This document shows, one piece after another, positions 7,368 to 15,596 of a stretch of DNA of 23,038 nucleotides (position 1 is the first letter of the stretch; each line of letters starts with the position of its first letter). The translations under genes and the position numbers were made by a program. Source of the stretch: Clostridiales bacterium (GTDB taxonomy: Bacteria; Bacillota; Clostridia; Oscillospirales; QAMX01); NCBI GenBank assembly GCA_012841675.1, contig DUUG01000274.1:1-23038 (forward strand), in the 5' to 3' direction. The notes below the pieces were generated by a model. That model was given only the letters and a program-made list of their open reading frames with translations, had not been told where the DNA came from and did not search any database.

Positions 7368-9280
7368 GCATCTCCTCCGGCTTCTTCTTCATAAAGCTCA
7401 TTTAATTCTTCATAAAGCATGGCAACCTTCTGCTCTTCTTCCTCTTTTTGAGCAGTAAGCTCCTCCAACAGCACATAATCTCCGCCGGCTTCAAACATGG
7501 CGTTTTCCAGTTCGGCAATCTGCTCTTCCTGCTTTTCAATCTGCGCTTCCAGTTGGCTCAGCCGTTTTTCCCGGTTCTTACGGGCACGGGGAGAAGAAGA
7601 CTCCGCTTTTGCCTTCGGCTCGGTTTTGGAAGACTCTGCCGCAAGTTTTTCCATCTGCTCTTTCTGTTTCTTTCTTTCAAGATACAGAAGATACTCATCA
7701 TAAGTTCCTTGGAAATCCTCAATGCTTCCATCGGCAAGCCGCCATATGCGCGTTGCGAACCGATTGACAAAGTACCGGTCATGGGAAACAAACAAAACTG
7801 TCCCTTCAAACTCCTCTAAAATACCCTCCAGCCATTCTCTGGAGGCAATATCTAGATGGTTGGTCGGCTCGTCCAGTATCAGCGTATTAATCCCGGAATA
7901 GAGCAAAATGCAAAGATTCAGCCGACTTTTTTCACCGCCTGACAAAACGCAAATGGGCTTAAACACGTCTTCGCCCACGAAATGGTACATAGCTAAGCGA
8001 TTGCGGGCCGAAGGCTCGGTAATCCGCAAGGCGTCCATGGCGGTTTCCAGCACCGTTGCATATTTGTCGGGAAACTCTACCTTCTGGGGAAGATACCCAA
8101 ACTTTATATTGGCGCCCCAGCGATAGCGGCCGCTGTCGGCCGACTCCTCGCCCAGCAGGATTTTAAGCAAAGTCGTCTTCCCGGTGCCATTGTCGCCAAG
8201 AAGCGCTACCCATTCATCCTTCTTCATTTCCAGAGAAAGGTCTCTAAAAATTTCCCGGTCGTCAAATGACTTGGACAAGTTGTCTACAAACAGCACATCA
8301 TCACCGGACCGGTCAGCCGTTAGTAGCTTTCCGCCCAGGGTTTTCTGGCGCTTCATCCGTTCGGTCTGGTTTTGCTTCAGGCGCTCAATGCGTTTTTCCA
8401 GCGCAAAGGCTTTGCGCATTAAGCGTTTGTTGCCAATGCCCCAGCCGCGCATGCGGGAAGCCGTATAAGACAGGCGGTCAATCTCCTTCTGCTCTTGTTT
8501 GAATCGCTTTTCCCTTTCTTGCCGTATCCGTTCCTTCTCATCGGCGTAAAAGCTGTAGCTTCCCTTGTAAAATGCAGACGTGTTGTTTTCAAGCTCAATG
8601 GTGAAATCGGTTACCTTGTCTAAAAAGAACCGATCGTGAGAAATCACAAGCACTGTGCCGGGAAAATCTGCCAAATACGCCTCAAGCCACTCCACAGCCG
8701 CCATATCCAAATGGTTGGTAGGCTCGTCTAAAAGCATAATCTCCGTTTTTTCTAAAAGCATCCGGCCGAGGTTGACGCGGGTTTGTTCTCCACCCGATAA
8801 ACTTGCAAAGGGTCGGTCTAAAAATTCCCGGTCGATGCCAAGCCCTTGCACTATTTTCTGAAGCTCGGTTTCCGTATTATATCCGCCGCCGGCTTCAAAC
8901 TGCTGCTGCAATGCGCCATAGCGCGACAAAAGAGCCGGTTGGCTTTCCCCGTTGGCCATACGGGCTTCCAGCGCCTTCATTTCTTTCTCTAGGGCATACA
9001 GAGGCGCAAAGGCCATTTCCAGCACCTGCCGCACCGTGGTATGGGGGCCGTAATCCGGCAGCTGGTCTAATACGCCCAGTTTTTTGTGGGAAGGGACGGA
9101 AACGCTCCCTTCTTCGTAGGGAACAAGGCCTGCAATAATCTTAAAAAGTGTTGTTTTCCCCGTTCCGTTGGCGCCAATCAAAGCCGCCTTCTGCCCTTCG
9201 TATAGTTCAAAGTTTACGTCTTGAAACAGCAGGACATCGCCAAAATACTTGCCGAGCCTGCTGACAGATATATCAATCAT
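7364..9280 (-). CDS. ABC-F family ATPase (YdiF/Uup-like)
   Basis: 638 residues with two ABC ATPase domains and no membrane domain, as in ribosome-acting ABC-F factors. Walker A motifs are GANGTGKT (36-43) and GDNGTGKT (362-369); signatures are LSGGEQ (161) and LSGGEK (446); Walker B reads LLDEPTNHLD and LILDEPTNHLD. The linker (about 241-325) is basic and helical and would be the arm that reaches the ribosomal E site. A C-terminal coiled coil of Lys/Glu repeats (about 560-635) is like that of Uup and B. subtilis YdiF. The proteins relieve ribosome stalling; some give antibiotic resistance, but nothing here shows that. It follows dacF by 18 bases and overlaps the DUF218 gene. Confidence 0.93.
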   Translation of the reverse strand: MIDISVSRLGKYFGDVLLFQDVNFELYEGQKAALIGANGTGKTTLFKIIAGLVPYEEGSVSVPSHKKLGVLDQLPDYGPHTTVRQVLEMAFAPLYALEKEMKALEARMANGESQPALLSRYGALQQQFEAGGGYNTETELQKIVQGLGIDREFLDRPFASLSGGEQTRVNLGRMLLEKTEIMLLDEPTNHLDMAAVEWLEAYLADFPGTVLVISHDRFFLDKVTDFTIELENNTSAFYKGSYSFYADEKERIRQEREKRFKQEQKEIDRLSYTASRMRGWGIGNKRLMRKAFALEKRIERLKQNQTERMKRQKTLGGKLLTADRSGDDVLFVDNLSKSFDDREIFRDLSLEMKKDEWVALLGDNGTGKTTLLKILLGEESADSGRYRWGANIKFGYLPQKVEFPDKYATVLETAMDALRITEPSARNRLAMYHFVGEDVFKPICVLSGGEKSRLNLCILLYSGINTLILDEPTNHLDIASREWLEGILEEFEGTVLFVSHDRYFVNRFATRIWRLADGSIEDFQGTYDEYLLYLERKKQKEQMEKLAAESSKTEPKAKAESSSPRARKNREKRLSQLEAQIEKQEEQIAELENAMFEAGGDYVLLEELTAQKEEEEQKVAMLYEELNELYEEEAGGDA

Positions 9281-9298
9281 GGGGCATTCCCTTTCTGT

Positions 9299-10606
9299 TT
9301 ACAGATACCGTCCTTTCGTTCGAATCCGGCGCAGCCGTTTTCTCCTGTTGATGGTTACCATAAATACCGTATACAAAATGATAATTCCGATGAGGGCTAA
9401 AACACCGTACAGAAATGCCGGTGTTTGCACAATCGCCTTCACCTTGTCCATGGTATAAAGAAAATCCGAACGCTCAACGCCGGTCAGCGCCACAAGCTTC
9501 ACCCGCCCATAGCTTCGTCCGCGATAGGCCACATCGGCTTCGCCTAAAATCTGCCCTTTTATGACGGGGGCCTCAAGCCGCTCATAGTCCAGCGTCGGGG
9601 TTATGACTACTTCGTCGGCGGAAAAATCCACCGGCAGCAGATGCTCAATGGAGGATTGGGTCACAGCGATGACGGAACTCACATCGCTTGCCATGTCCAC
9701 CGGCACTTCGACCACAGGCTCCCCGGCCGCAATCAGCGCCTTGCGAGCAAAGCTGCGAAATCCCCATTCAAACAGCCGCTTGGTTTCCACAAAGCTCATA
9801 ATTTTTTCTGTTTCCGCTTGTCTGGAAGCGCCCATTACCACGCTGATTAAAAACATATCATTCTTTTCAGCCGCCGAAACAAGGCAATAGCCTGCCGGCG
9901 TAGTCGTGCCGGTTTTGATGCCCCGGGCAGGGCTGTAAAGGTATTGAATGGTCCGGTTTCCGTTAATTAAATAGTTGGTCGAGTTGAGAATGCGCTGCGA
10001 GCTGGTGGCATTCGTCGGCGGCACCACATAGGTTACGGTGTTGGAGACAGCAAACAAATGCTCATTTTTTACAAATTCCCTTGTAATTAAAAACACGTCT
10101 CTAGCCGTGGTGTAATGCCCTTCCGAATGCAGCCCGTGGGGATTTTCAAAGTGGGTGCCTGTGCAGCCAAGTTCTTTTGCCTTTTGGTTCATTAAGTCTA
10201 CAAAGGCAGGAATAGAGCCAGCTACATGCTCGGCCAACACCGCCGCCGCATCATTTCCCGACGGAAGCAGCAAACAGTAAAGCATGTTTTCTACGGTCAT
10301 TTGCTCGTTGACCTTCAAACCAGCCGAGCTGCCGTGTGGGTTGAGCCCGGCCAATGCGCTTTGCGAAACTGTGACAACTTCGTCAAGGGCGGCATGCTCC
10401 ATAACGATCAATGCCGTCATAAGCTTGGTCAAGCTGGCCGGATACACCTTGTCGTCGGCATTTTGCTCATACAGCACCTCGCCGGAGTTGAGATCCACCA
10501 GAATTGCACCTTTAGCATCGATGGTTATGTCTTCCGCATAGACGGTTATAGTTGAAAGCGACAGGATAATCGCAAAAATTAATAAAGTTTTTTTCACAAC
10601 AGGCAT
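9299..10606 (-). CDS. dacF: D-alanyl-D-alanine carboxypeptidase (low-molecular-mass PBP)
   Basis: 435 residues. It removes the last D-Ala from peptidoglycan stem peptides outside the membrane. A signal peptide (KKTLLIFAIILSLSTITVYA) ends near residue 24. The three catalytic motifs of the PBP5 family are clear: SLTK (S58-K61), SGN (116-118) and KTG (231-233), with PAGYC following. A beta-rich C-terminal domain follows, and one hydrophobic helix (about 398-421) before an Arg/Lys-rich tail anchors it. The gene symbol marks the closest familiar type; dacB and dacA are alternatives. The start at 10606 has CGGAGA upstream. It leads an operon with the ABC-F and DUF218 genes, from the promoter at 10703-10731. 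Confidence 0.92.
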   Translation of the reverse strand: MPVVKKTLLIFAIILSLSTITVYAEDITIDAKGAILVDLNSGEVLYEQNADDKVYPASLTKLMTALIVMEHAALDEVVTVSQSALAGLNPHGSSAGLKVNEQMTVENMLYCLLLPSGNDAAAVLAEHVAGSIPAFVDLMNQKAKELGCTGTHFENPHGLHSEGHYTTARDVFLITREFVKNEHLFAVSNTVTYVVPPTNATSSQRILNSTNYLINGNRTIQYLYSPARGIKTGTTTPAGYCLVSAAEKNDMFLISVVMGASRQAETEKIMSFVETKRLFEWGFRSFARKALIAAGEPVVEVPVDMASDVSSVIAVTQSSIEHLLPVDFSADEVVITPTLDYERLEAPVIKGQILGEADVAYRGRSYGRVKLVALTGVERSDFLYTMDKVKAIVQTPAFLYGVLALIGIIILYTVFMVTINRRKRLRRIRTKGRYL

Positions 10607-10628
10607 ACAAATCTCCGTTAGTTTGTGA

Positions 10629-10634
10629 TATAAT
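10629..10634 (+). promoter_or_regulatory. Possible extended -10 promoter for the HhH-RR-HK-GerMN operon
   Basis: TATAAT at 10629-10634 preceded by TG one base upstream (TGATATAAT), a good extended -10. No convincing -35 lies 16-18 bases upstream. It is the best plus-strand promoter I can see before the helix-hairpin-helix gene at 10774, and its transcript would overlap the divergent dacF leader. Confidence 0.4.
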
Positions 10635-10702
10635 AGTTACATATGTACAGGCAATTTGGTAAAGATAATGGTAGGTTAAGGAAAGAATAACAGTATAGCT
10701 TT

Positions 10703-10731
10703 ATTTTATCATGAAACGCCCGGTGGTTCAA
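10703..10731 (-). promoter_or_regulatory. SigA-type promoter of the dacF operon
   Basis: On the minus strand, TTGAAC (10726-10731), 17-base spacer, TAAAAT (10703-10708), with an extended TG before the -10. The start would be near 10697, leaving about 90 bases of leader before the dacF ATG. Confidence 0.65.
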
Positions 10732-10773
10732 CCGTTTTGTACAACCCCATGCAGGATCTGGGAGGTGGTGCTC

Positions 10774-11181
10774 ATGTACCGATGGTATTGGCGGGTTGCC
10801 TTGGTGGTTTCTGCGGTATTCTGTCTTTATTGCGGGGCTTTTGTGTTCGGTCTTTTCGGACGGCAAGCGCCGACTACCTCATCACCCGCACTTCGCCCTT
10901 ATCGGGGCTACGGATCCCCTTCATTTCAGCGGATCAATATTAACACCGTTCCCGATTCGCTGCTTTTAATGCTGCCGGGGATAGCAACCGATGTGAAAGA
11001 AGGAATTCTAACCCTTCGAAAGGAACTGGGATACATCCAATCGCTGGACGAGCTGGCGCATGTGCCGGGGGTCGGGATTTATACATTGGAAAAACTGTAC
11101 AATGTATTTTACATCCGGCCGCAAGTACCGGATTTAAATCATAAATATGCCACGATAGGCAGGATAGAGGAGTTACAATGA
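10774..11181 (+). CDS. Membrane-anchored helix-hairpin-helix (ComEA-like) protein
   Basis: 135 residues. One N-terminal transmembrane helix (about 6-27) is followed by a short Pro/Ser-rich linker and a double helix-hairpin-helix region (about 52-115): RININTVPDSLLLMLPGI and LDELAHVPGVGIYTLEKL. This is the DNA-binding fold of ComEA, but shorter than ComEA and without its SLBB part. A role in DNA uptake is not shown; no comEB or comEC is near. I chose the ATG at 10774, preceded by GGGAGGTGG, over an upstream in-frame ATG at 10711 that has no ribosome site and overlaps the dacF promoter. The stop overlaps the response-regulator start by ATGA, so the two are translationally coupled. Confidence 0.75.
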   Translation: MYRWYWRVALVVSAVFCLYCGAFVFGLFGRQAPTTSSPALRPYRGYGSPSFQRININTVPDSLLLMLPGIATDVKEGILTLRKELGYIQSLDELAHVPGVGIYTLEKLYNVFYIRPQVPDLNHKYATIGRIEELQ

Positions 11182-11867
11182 GAATTTTGATTGTCGACGA
11201 TGAAAAACTCTTAGTGAAAGGCATTAAGTTCAACCTGGAAAACGAGGGCTACGAAGTAGACGCTGTGTACAACGGAGAAGATGCCCTTGCCCTAGCCCAG
11301 GAACAAGAGTATGATCTGATTGTTTTGGATCTGATGCTTCCGAAGATGGATGGTTTGGAAGTATGCCGTCATATCCGCGAATTTTCCAAGGTGCCCATTA
11401 TTATGCTGACAGCCAAGGGTGAAGATACGGACAAACTCATCGGCTTTGAATACGGTGCCGACGATTATCTTTTGAAGCCCTTCAACATTATGGAGCTGAA
11501 GGCACGTATCCGCGCCATTCTTCGCCGGTCTGCCACAACAAAGGCTGCCAATAAGACGGAAAACGAAGCAAGGCTCGACGGCGGCGGCATTACTTTGAGC
11601 TTGAATGAGCGTTTGGCCTACGTGGGAGATCGTCCTGTGGATCTTACACCCAAGGAGTTTGACCTTCTCGAGCTGCTTATGCGCTCTGCCAGCTCTGTAT
11701 TTAGCAGAGAGGCTTTGCTGAACACCGTTTGGGGCTATGACTACCCCGGCGACATCCGTACCGTTGACGTGCATATTCGCCGGCTTCGCGAAAAACTTGA
11801 GGAAAATCCGGCCGAACCTGTTCACATTATGACGAAATGGGGCGTTGGTTACTATTACAAGATCTGA
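11178..11867 (+). CDS. OmpR/PhoB-family response regulator
   Basis: 229 residues. The receiver domain (1-118) has the acid pocket D7/D8, phosphorylated aspartate D51 in VLDLMLP, T78 and K100 in LLKPF, all intact. The winged-helix DNA-binding domain (about 130-228) ends DIRTVDVHIRRLREKLE and the typical WGVGYYY strand. It should be phosphorylated by the kinase encoded next and act as a transcription factor. The start overlaps the previous stop by four bases, with GAGGAG inside the upstream gene. Sequence is closest in style to the PhoP/WalR group of Firmicutes; the regulon cannot be inferred. Confidence 0.95.
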   Translation: MRILIVDDEKLLVKGIKFNLENEGYEVDAVYNGEDALALAQEQEYDLIVLDLMLPKMDGLEVCRHIREFSKVPIIMLTAKGEDTDKLIGFEYGADDYLLKPFNIMELKARIRAILRRSATTKAANKTENEARLDGGGITLSLNERLAYVGDRPVDLTPKEFDLLELLMRSASSVFSREALLNTVWGYDYPGDIRTVDVHIRRLREKLEENPAEPVHIMTKWGVGYYYKI

Positions 11868-13332
11868 TACACGTTCTGGGCAAAACCAGGCGCTGAAAAA
11901 GCTTCATTTTTTCAGCGCCTTTGTTACAAAGTTAAACGGACTGGCGCTCATCTTTGCAGCCGTTCTGGTGGTTATATTGAACACAGTTCCGATTTACCAA
12001 GCCCAGAACATCGCCTTCCGCGCGCGGGAAAAATCCATGCGCGAGCATGCGGAGAGCATTGCGCAAATGCTCGGCTGGCTGGAGCGCCTGTCCATAGAGG
12101 AAATGCCGCTGTTGGCACGGTTTGCACCGCTGCCGGCTGAGCGGCTTATTGTGTTGGACGAAAACGGGCAGGTAATCTACGACAGCGTCACATCCGATAG
12201 CCGCATTCATACCCGAATGCTAAGTTCGGAAACCGCCGCCGCCATACGGGGAAATGTCCATTTTTCTTATCAGTATCGTGAAACGGATTTTTATTCGCAA
12301 ATTACCATGCCGGTGCGCTACAAGGACACCATAACGGGCGTTGTTTTTCTTTCCTATCTGGATTCCGAGCTGGGCACCCAGCTTCAGTGGGTTCGCCACA
12401 CCTTTGCTGTGATATCCTGTTTCGTCATACTGCTGTTTGCAGGATTTACCGTGCCGTTGTCTATCCATTTTGCCCGGCAGATGAAAATTATCCGCAACAC
12501 CTTCTCCATGATGGCCAAGGGCAATTACCTGATTCGGCTTGACGAAACAGGATTTGACGAGTTTGCAACCCTTCGGCAAGAGCTAAACCGTTTGAATATC
12601 GCCTTGGCCAATACGGAGGAAATGCGCCGCCGTTTTGTTTCCGACGCTTCTCACGAGTTAAAAACACCCCTTGCATCGGTTAAGCTGTTGTCTGACTCTA
12701 TTTTGCAAACACCGGATATGCGCCAGGAGGATATTCACGAGTTTTTGACCGATATTAACAACGAAATTGACCGCCTAACGAGAATTTCCGGGCGCCTTCT
12801 GCAGATATCCACCTTAGAAGATAAAACCCTCCAGCAAAGTTATCGCAGAACCGACGCAAAAGCCGTTGCCGAGAATGTCTGCCGTATGCTGACTTCCCTT
12901 GCCAAGGCCAGCCAATGCACTATTCGGCCGGAGCTGGCAGAAGACTGTTTTGTGCGAGCCAGTTTTGATATATTATATCAGATTTTCTACAATTTAGTGG
13001 AAAACTCTATTAAATATAGCGGTCATAATAAGGAAGTTCGCATTTTCCTATATACACGGGAAGAAAAAGTTTATTTCATCGTAGACGATGATGGAGAAGG
13101 CATTCCCGAAAGCGACCTGGAACGGATTTTCGACCGTTTCTACCGGGTCGACAAAGCGCGTGCGAGAAGCACGGGCGGTACCGGTCTTGGCCTTTCCATT
13201 GTGGCCACAGCCGTACAAAACTGCGGCGGAACAGTAAAAGCCGAAAACCGATCCTCGGGCGGCTCGCGCTTTACTGTCATCTTTCCTTTAGCGCCAGCGG
13301 AAGAAGAAGGCGGTGAGTTCGATGGCGATTAA
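11845..13332 (+). CDS. Membrane sensor histidine kinase
   Basis: 495 residues if read from the TTG at 11845. Transmembrane helices at about 33-51 and 185-204 frame an extracellular domain of about 130 residues with LIVLDENGQVIYDS, typical of Cache-like sensors. HAMP is at about 205-258. The phosphorylated His270 lies in SDASHELKTPLASV; the ATPase has the N box NLVENSIKYS (383-392), DDDGEGIP and GGTGLGLSI. All catalytic motifs are intact. The start is uncertain: there is no ATG or clear ribosome site before the first helix, and the TTG lies 23 bases inside the response-regulator gene. A 13-bp hairpin at 11888-11920 falls in the first 26 codons. Partner of the upstream regulator. Confidence 0.93.
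   Translation: MVTITRSDTRSGQNQALKKLHFFSAFVTKLNGLALIFAAVLVVILNTVPIYQAQNIAFRAREKSMREHAESIAQMLGWLERLSIEEMPLLARFAPLPAERLIVLDENGQVIYDSVTSDSRIHTRMLSSETAAAIRGNVHFSYQYRETDFYSQITMPVRYKDTITGVVFLSYLDSELGTQLQWVRHTFAVISCFVILLFAGFTVPLSIHFARQMKIIRNTFSMMAKGNYLIRLDETGFDEFATLRQELNRLNIALANTEEMRRRFVSDASHELKTPLASVKLLSDSILQTPDMRQEDIHEFLTDINNEIDRLTRISGRLLQISTLEDKTLQQSYRRTDAKAVAENVCRMLTSLAKASQCTIRPELAEDCFVRASFDILYQIFYNLVENSIKYSGHNKEVRIFLYTREEKVYFIVDDDGEGIPESDLERIFDRFYRVDKARARSTGGTGLGLSIVATAVQNCGGTVKAENRSSGGSRFTVIFPLAPAEEEGGEFDGD
11888..11920 (+). terminator. Terminator-like hairpin inside the start of the kinase gene
   Basis: AGGCGCTGAAAAA (11888-11900) pairs perfectly, over 13 bp, with TTTTTCAGCGCCT (11908-11920) across a 7-base loop, followed by TTGTTA. 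It lies 20 bases after the response-regulator stop. The T tract after the stem is short and interrupted, so it could be a partial terminator or attenuator, an mRNA-stability element or a translation block for the kinase. The structure is plain in the sequence; function is inference. Confidence 0.55.
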
Positions 13333-14281
13333 GAACCGGATCCTGTGGCTCATCATTATGGGGCTTCTTGCCTTTGGCGCTATACTGACGGCCCTGCTGG
13401 TGATCCTGCTCCCCGACAGTGAAAACTTTCAGTCTCTGTGGTTTGTCCGAAAGATGGACAAGCAATCGGGCGATTTGTTTGGGCAAGAAAAACGAATTAT
13501 TACGCCAACCCCCGACAGCAGGCTATCCTATTTGCTTCTTACTAACCTAATCGCAGGCCCTCAATCGAGTGAGCTTGTAACCCCGTTCCCGTCGGGCACA
13601 AAAGTTTTAAGCTACCGTCAGGAGGGGCAAACGGTCTACATTGATTTTTCCGCAGATTACGGAAAGGCCGACCCATTTACCCTTTCGCTGGCGGAATATT
13701 GCTTGGCCGCTACCCTAACGGGTGTCGTGGATGAAAAGGAAAACGGCAATATGGATAAAATTCTGTATTTCCATATTACCATCGGGGGAAATCCCCATCC
13801 CTATTACTCCAACACCTTTTCCCTTTCGGACTTTTTAACCGACGGCTTCGGTCTGATCCCCTTTACCCGAACCGCCACTCTGTACTATCCCCATCCCAAC
13901 AACCTGTATCTCGTGCCCCGACAGGAGCAGTTGATGCTGTACTCGGAAAACGATTTGTTGACATCTGCGCTAGATACCCTTTTGCACGGACCGGCGGATG
14001 TGCCGTCCCTGGCCATTGCGCCGCCTGACACTACGGTCTTGTTTGCCGGTGTTGCCGACGGCGTGATTACCGTCAACTTGTCCCGGGCATTTCTCGATTA
14101 TGCCAACTCAGGCATGTCACAGGCCCGCATGATGCTGTATTCCATTGTCAACACTTTGACCGGGCTCGTATCTGCTGATTCCGTTCGATTTTTGATCGAA
14201 GGCGAGGTTATTTCTTCCTATGGAGGAATCCCGCTTTTGGAACCTCTGTCCCGGGATGCTTCGCTCATCTTTGGGGCTTAA
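13322..14281 (+). CDS. GerMN-domain protein, double domain
   Basis: 319 residues. An N-terminal hydrophobic segment (about 7-30) has no lipobox cysteine, so it is probably a membrane anchor rather than a lipoprotein signal. Two GerMN domains follow: the first (about 65-165) with LLLTNLIAGPQSSEL and VYIDFS, the second (about 205-310) with LDTLLHGPADVPSL and VITVNLSRAF. GerM in B. subtilis contributes to sporulation and germination, and LpqB in Actinobacteria is the GerMN partner of a two-component system. I chose the ATG at 13322, with GGCGGTGAG before it; a GTG at 13313 is also possible. Either way it overlaps the kinase stop, so it belongs to the same operon and may modulate the kinase. Confidence 0.85.
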   Translation: MAIKNRILWLIIMGLLAFGAILTALLVILLPDSENFQSLWFVRKMDKQSGDLFGQEKRIITPTPDSRLSYLLLTNLIAGPQSSELVTPFPSGTKVLSYRQEGQTVYIDFSADYGKADPFTLSLAEYCLAATLTGVVDEKENGNMDKILYFHITIGGNPHPYYSNTFSLSDFLTDGFGLIPFTRTATLYYPHPNNLYLVPRQEQLMLYSENDLLTSALDTLLHGPADVPSLAIAPPDTTVLFAGVADGVITVNLSRAFLDYANSGMSQARMMLYSIVNTLTGLVSADSVRFLIEGEVISSYGGIPLLEPLSRDASLIFGA

Positions 14282-14378
14282 ATGATGGTTTTTAAAATGA
14301 AACCGAATTTTCCCTTAAGGGCTTGTTGTCTATGAAATGCAGGCGGCATGCCCCAATATTTGATTTTCGAATGAAAAC

Positions 14379-14414
14379 GCCCCCTGCGAAAGTGCATCGA
14401 CTCACGCAGGGGGC
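14379..14414. terminator. Bidirectional terminator hairpin between GerMN and XRE genes
   Basis: GCCCCCTGCG (14379-14388) pairs perfectly with CGCAGGGGGC (14405-14414) across a 16-base loop. On the minus strand the stem is followed by GTTTTC, so it suits the XRE gene that ends at 14437. The plus-strand tail (ATTTG) is weaker for the GerMN operon that ends at 14281. Confidence 0.6.
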
Positions 14415-14436
14415 ATTTGAATCAGACGTTTTTTTA

Positions 14437-15342
14437 TTATTGATCCTCGTTTTTCTCCATTTTATAATTGGCAATGACGCTGACAATTCCGCAAAGGATA
14501 CCGCCTGCGGGGTACACGACCCAGGCAATATGCCAAAGGTTACCCAAAAATCCCATCAGCAGGAAGGCCAATGCCGCAGACAGCATAATCACGCCGCAAA
14601 GCATTTTTTCCCATTTGTTATTCTTTTTTTCTTCCTGTTCCGGCCCGTGCTCTTTGTTGTATTCTTCCACATTGTATCTGGACTTTGTCAATCCGGCATA
14701 GATAAGGGTGGATACGGCAATAGCGACTAAAAACATAAAGATAGACGTGTACACCGAGTCTGTCCAGCCATGGGGCAACGGGAGGGCGTCGCTTCCGACC
14801 CTAAAGATAATTGCCAGCATAATCAGCGCTATGCTTCCGGCCACAAGCACGATAAACTGCTTTTCAAACCGGTTAACTTCTTCCTTTGCATATATTTTGT
14901 CTACCTGAGTATAGTTTTTCACAAAGTTTCCATGCTGCATCCCGCCAACAATCAGTATGGTTACACTGACCACGCATAGCATCAAAAATGCCATGGTAGC
15001 CACCGTACTCGAAACGCCAATTCCCTGCAAGAGCAATCGCAAAGCAAGTCCCCATATGGCCAAACCAACCCCTGTCGGGATGATTTTGGCAAACCAGCGC
15101 ATATGTTTGTCATACGCTTGAGCTGATTCTTCCGAGCGCGCCTTGACTTCACCGCGAAGCAAATCGTCCAGCGTGCAGAAAAACATATCACACAGGATCA
15201 AAAGCTTCTCCGTTTCGGGATAGGCCGCACCGCTTTCCCATTTGGAAACTGACTGCCTTGATACTTCCAACCGCTCTGCCAACTGTTCCTGCGTCATTTG
15301 GTGCTGCTTTCTTAGGTATTGTAAATTATCAGAAAAACCCAT
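14437..15342 (-). CDS. XRE-family regulator fused to a multi-helix membrane domain
   Basis: 301 residues. The N-terminal HTH_3 domain (about 1-62) contains QMTQEQLAERLEVSRQSVSK and WESG, a complete lambda-repressor-type DNA-binding unit. Then come about six hydrophobic segments (near 86-105, 112-134, 163-182, 198-218, 248-267 and 272-291). The membrane part suggests it senses an envelope signal or is held at the membrane. Its own ligand is unknown. The start at 15342 follows AAAGGGGGAG. It is divergent from the MFS gene at 15597, so that transporter is its most likely target. A hairpin at 14379-14414 ends its transcript. Confidence 0.85.
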   Translation of the reverse strand: MGFSDNLQYLRKQHQMTQEQLAERLEVSRQSVSKWESGAAYPETEKLLILCDMFFCTLDDLLRGEVKARSEESAQAYDKHMRWFAKIIPTGVGLAIWGLALRLLLQGIGVSSTVATMAFLMLCVVSVTILIVGGMQHGNFVKNYTQVDKIYAKEEVNRFEKQFIVLVAGSIALIMLAIIFRVGSDALPLPHGWTDSVYTSIFMFLVAIAVSTLIYAGLTKSRYNVEEYNKEHGPEQEEKKNNKWEKMLCGVIMLSAALAFLLMGFLGNLWHIAWVVYPAGGILCGIVSVIANYKMEKNEDQ

Positions 15343-15434
15343 TGTTGCTCCCCCTTTAGTTTCTGTCTTTCTAATGTCTTATTTATCGAACTTGCCTGCT
15401 CCCCCGGCTTGCGATGGGGCGCTAGGATGATGTA

Positions 15435-15440
15435 ATTATA
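15435..15440 (-). promoter_or_regulatory. Probable -10 of the XRE gene
   Basis: TATAAT on the minus strand at 15435-15440. The expected -35 position holds TAGAGG, a poor match, so activation or an unusual spacer is possible. It gives a leader of about 86 bases. Confidence 0.4.
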
Positions 15441-15463
15441 CCGCAAACACGGCGCAACCTCTA

Positions 15464-15499
15464 CCAATTTCATGTCGCATTTCCAAATTTATATGTCAA
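15464..15499. promoter_or_regulatory. Operator-like repeats between XRE and MFS genes
   Basis: Two related copies, CCAATTTCATGTC (15464-15476) and CCAAATTTATATGTC (15483-15497), are repeated 21 bases apart at their 3' ends, about two helical turns. The second copy continues into AATTTTGG and so forms a partial inverted repeat with CCAAATT. They lie upstream of both divergent genes and could be binding sites of the XRE protein. Confidence 0.4.
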
Positions 15500-15532
15500 T
15501 TTTGGGTTGCTTTCTCGTTTTTCCTACGCGCC

Positions 15533-15561
15533 TTGCCTTTTTCCTCTATTTGTTTTATGAT
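15533..15561 (+). promoter_or_regulatory. SigA-type promoter of the MFS gene
   Basis: TTGCCT (15533-15538), 17-base spacer, TATGAT (15556-15561). A second -10-like TATTAT overlaps at 15561-15566. The start is about 30 bases before the GTG start codon. Confidence 0.55.
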
Positions 15562-15596
15562 ATTATAAGTTTTTTAAGAGAGGATTTGAAGTTTCT

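Noticed and set aside
10711..10773. Upstream in-frame ATG extending the helix-hairpin-helix protein
   Set aside because: It has no ribosome site and overlaps the dacF promoter; the ATG at 10774 follows GGGAGGTGG and starts right before the membrane helix.
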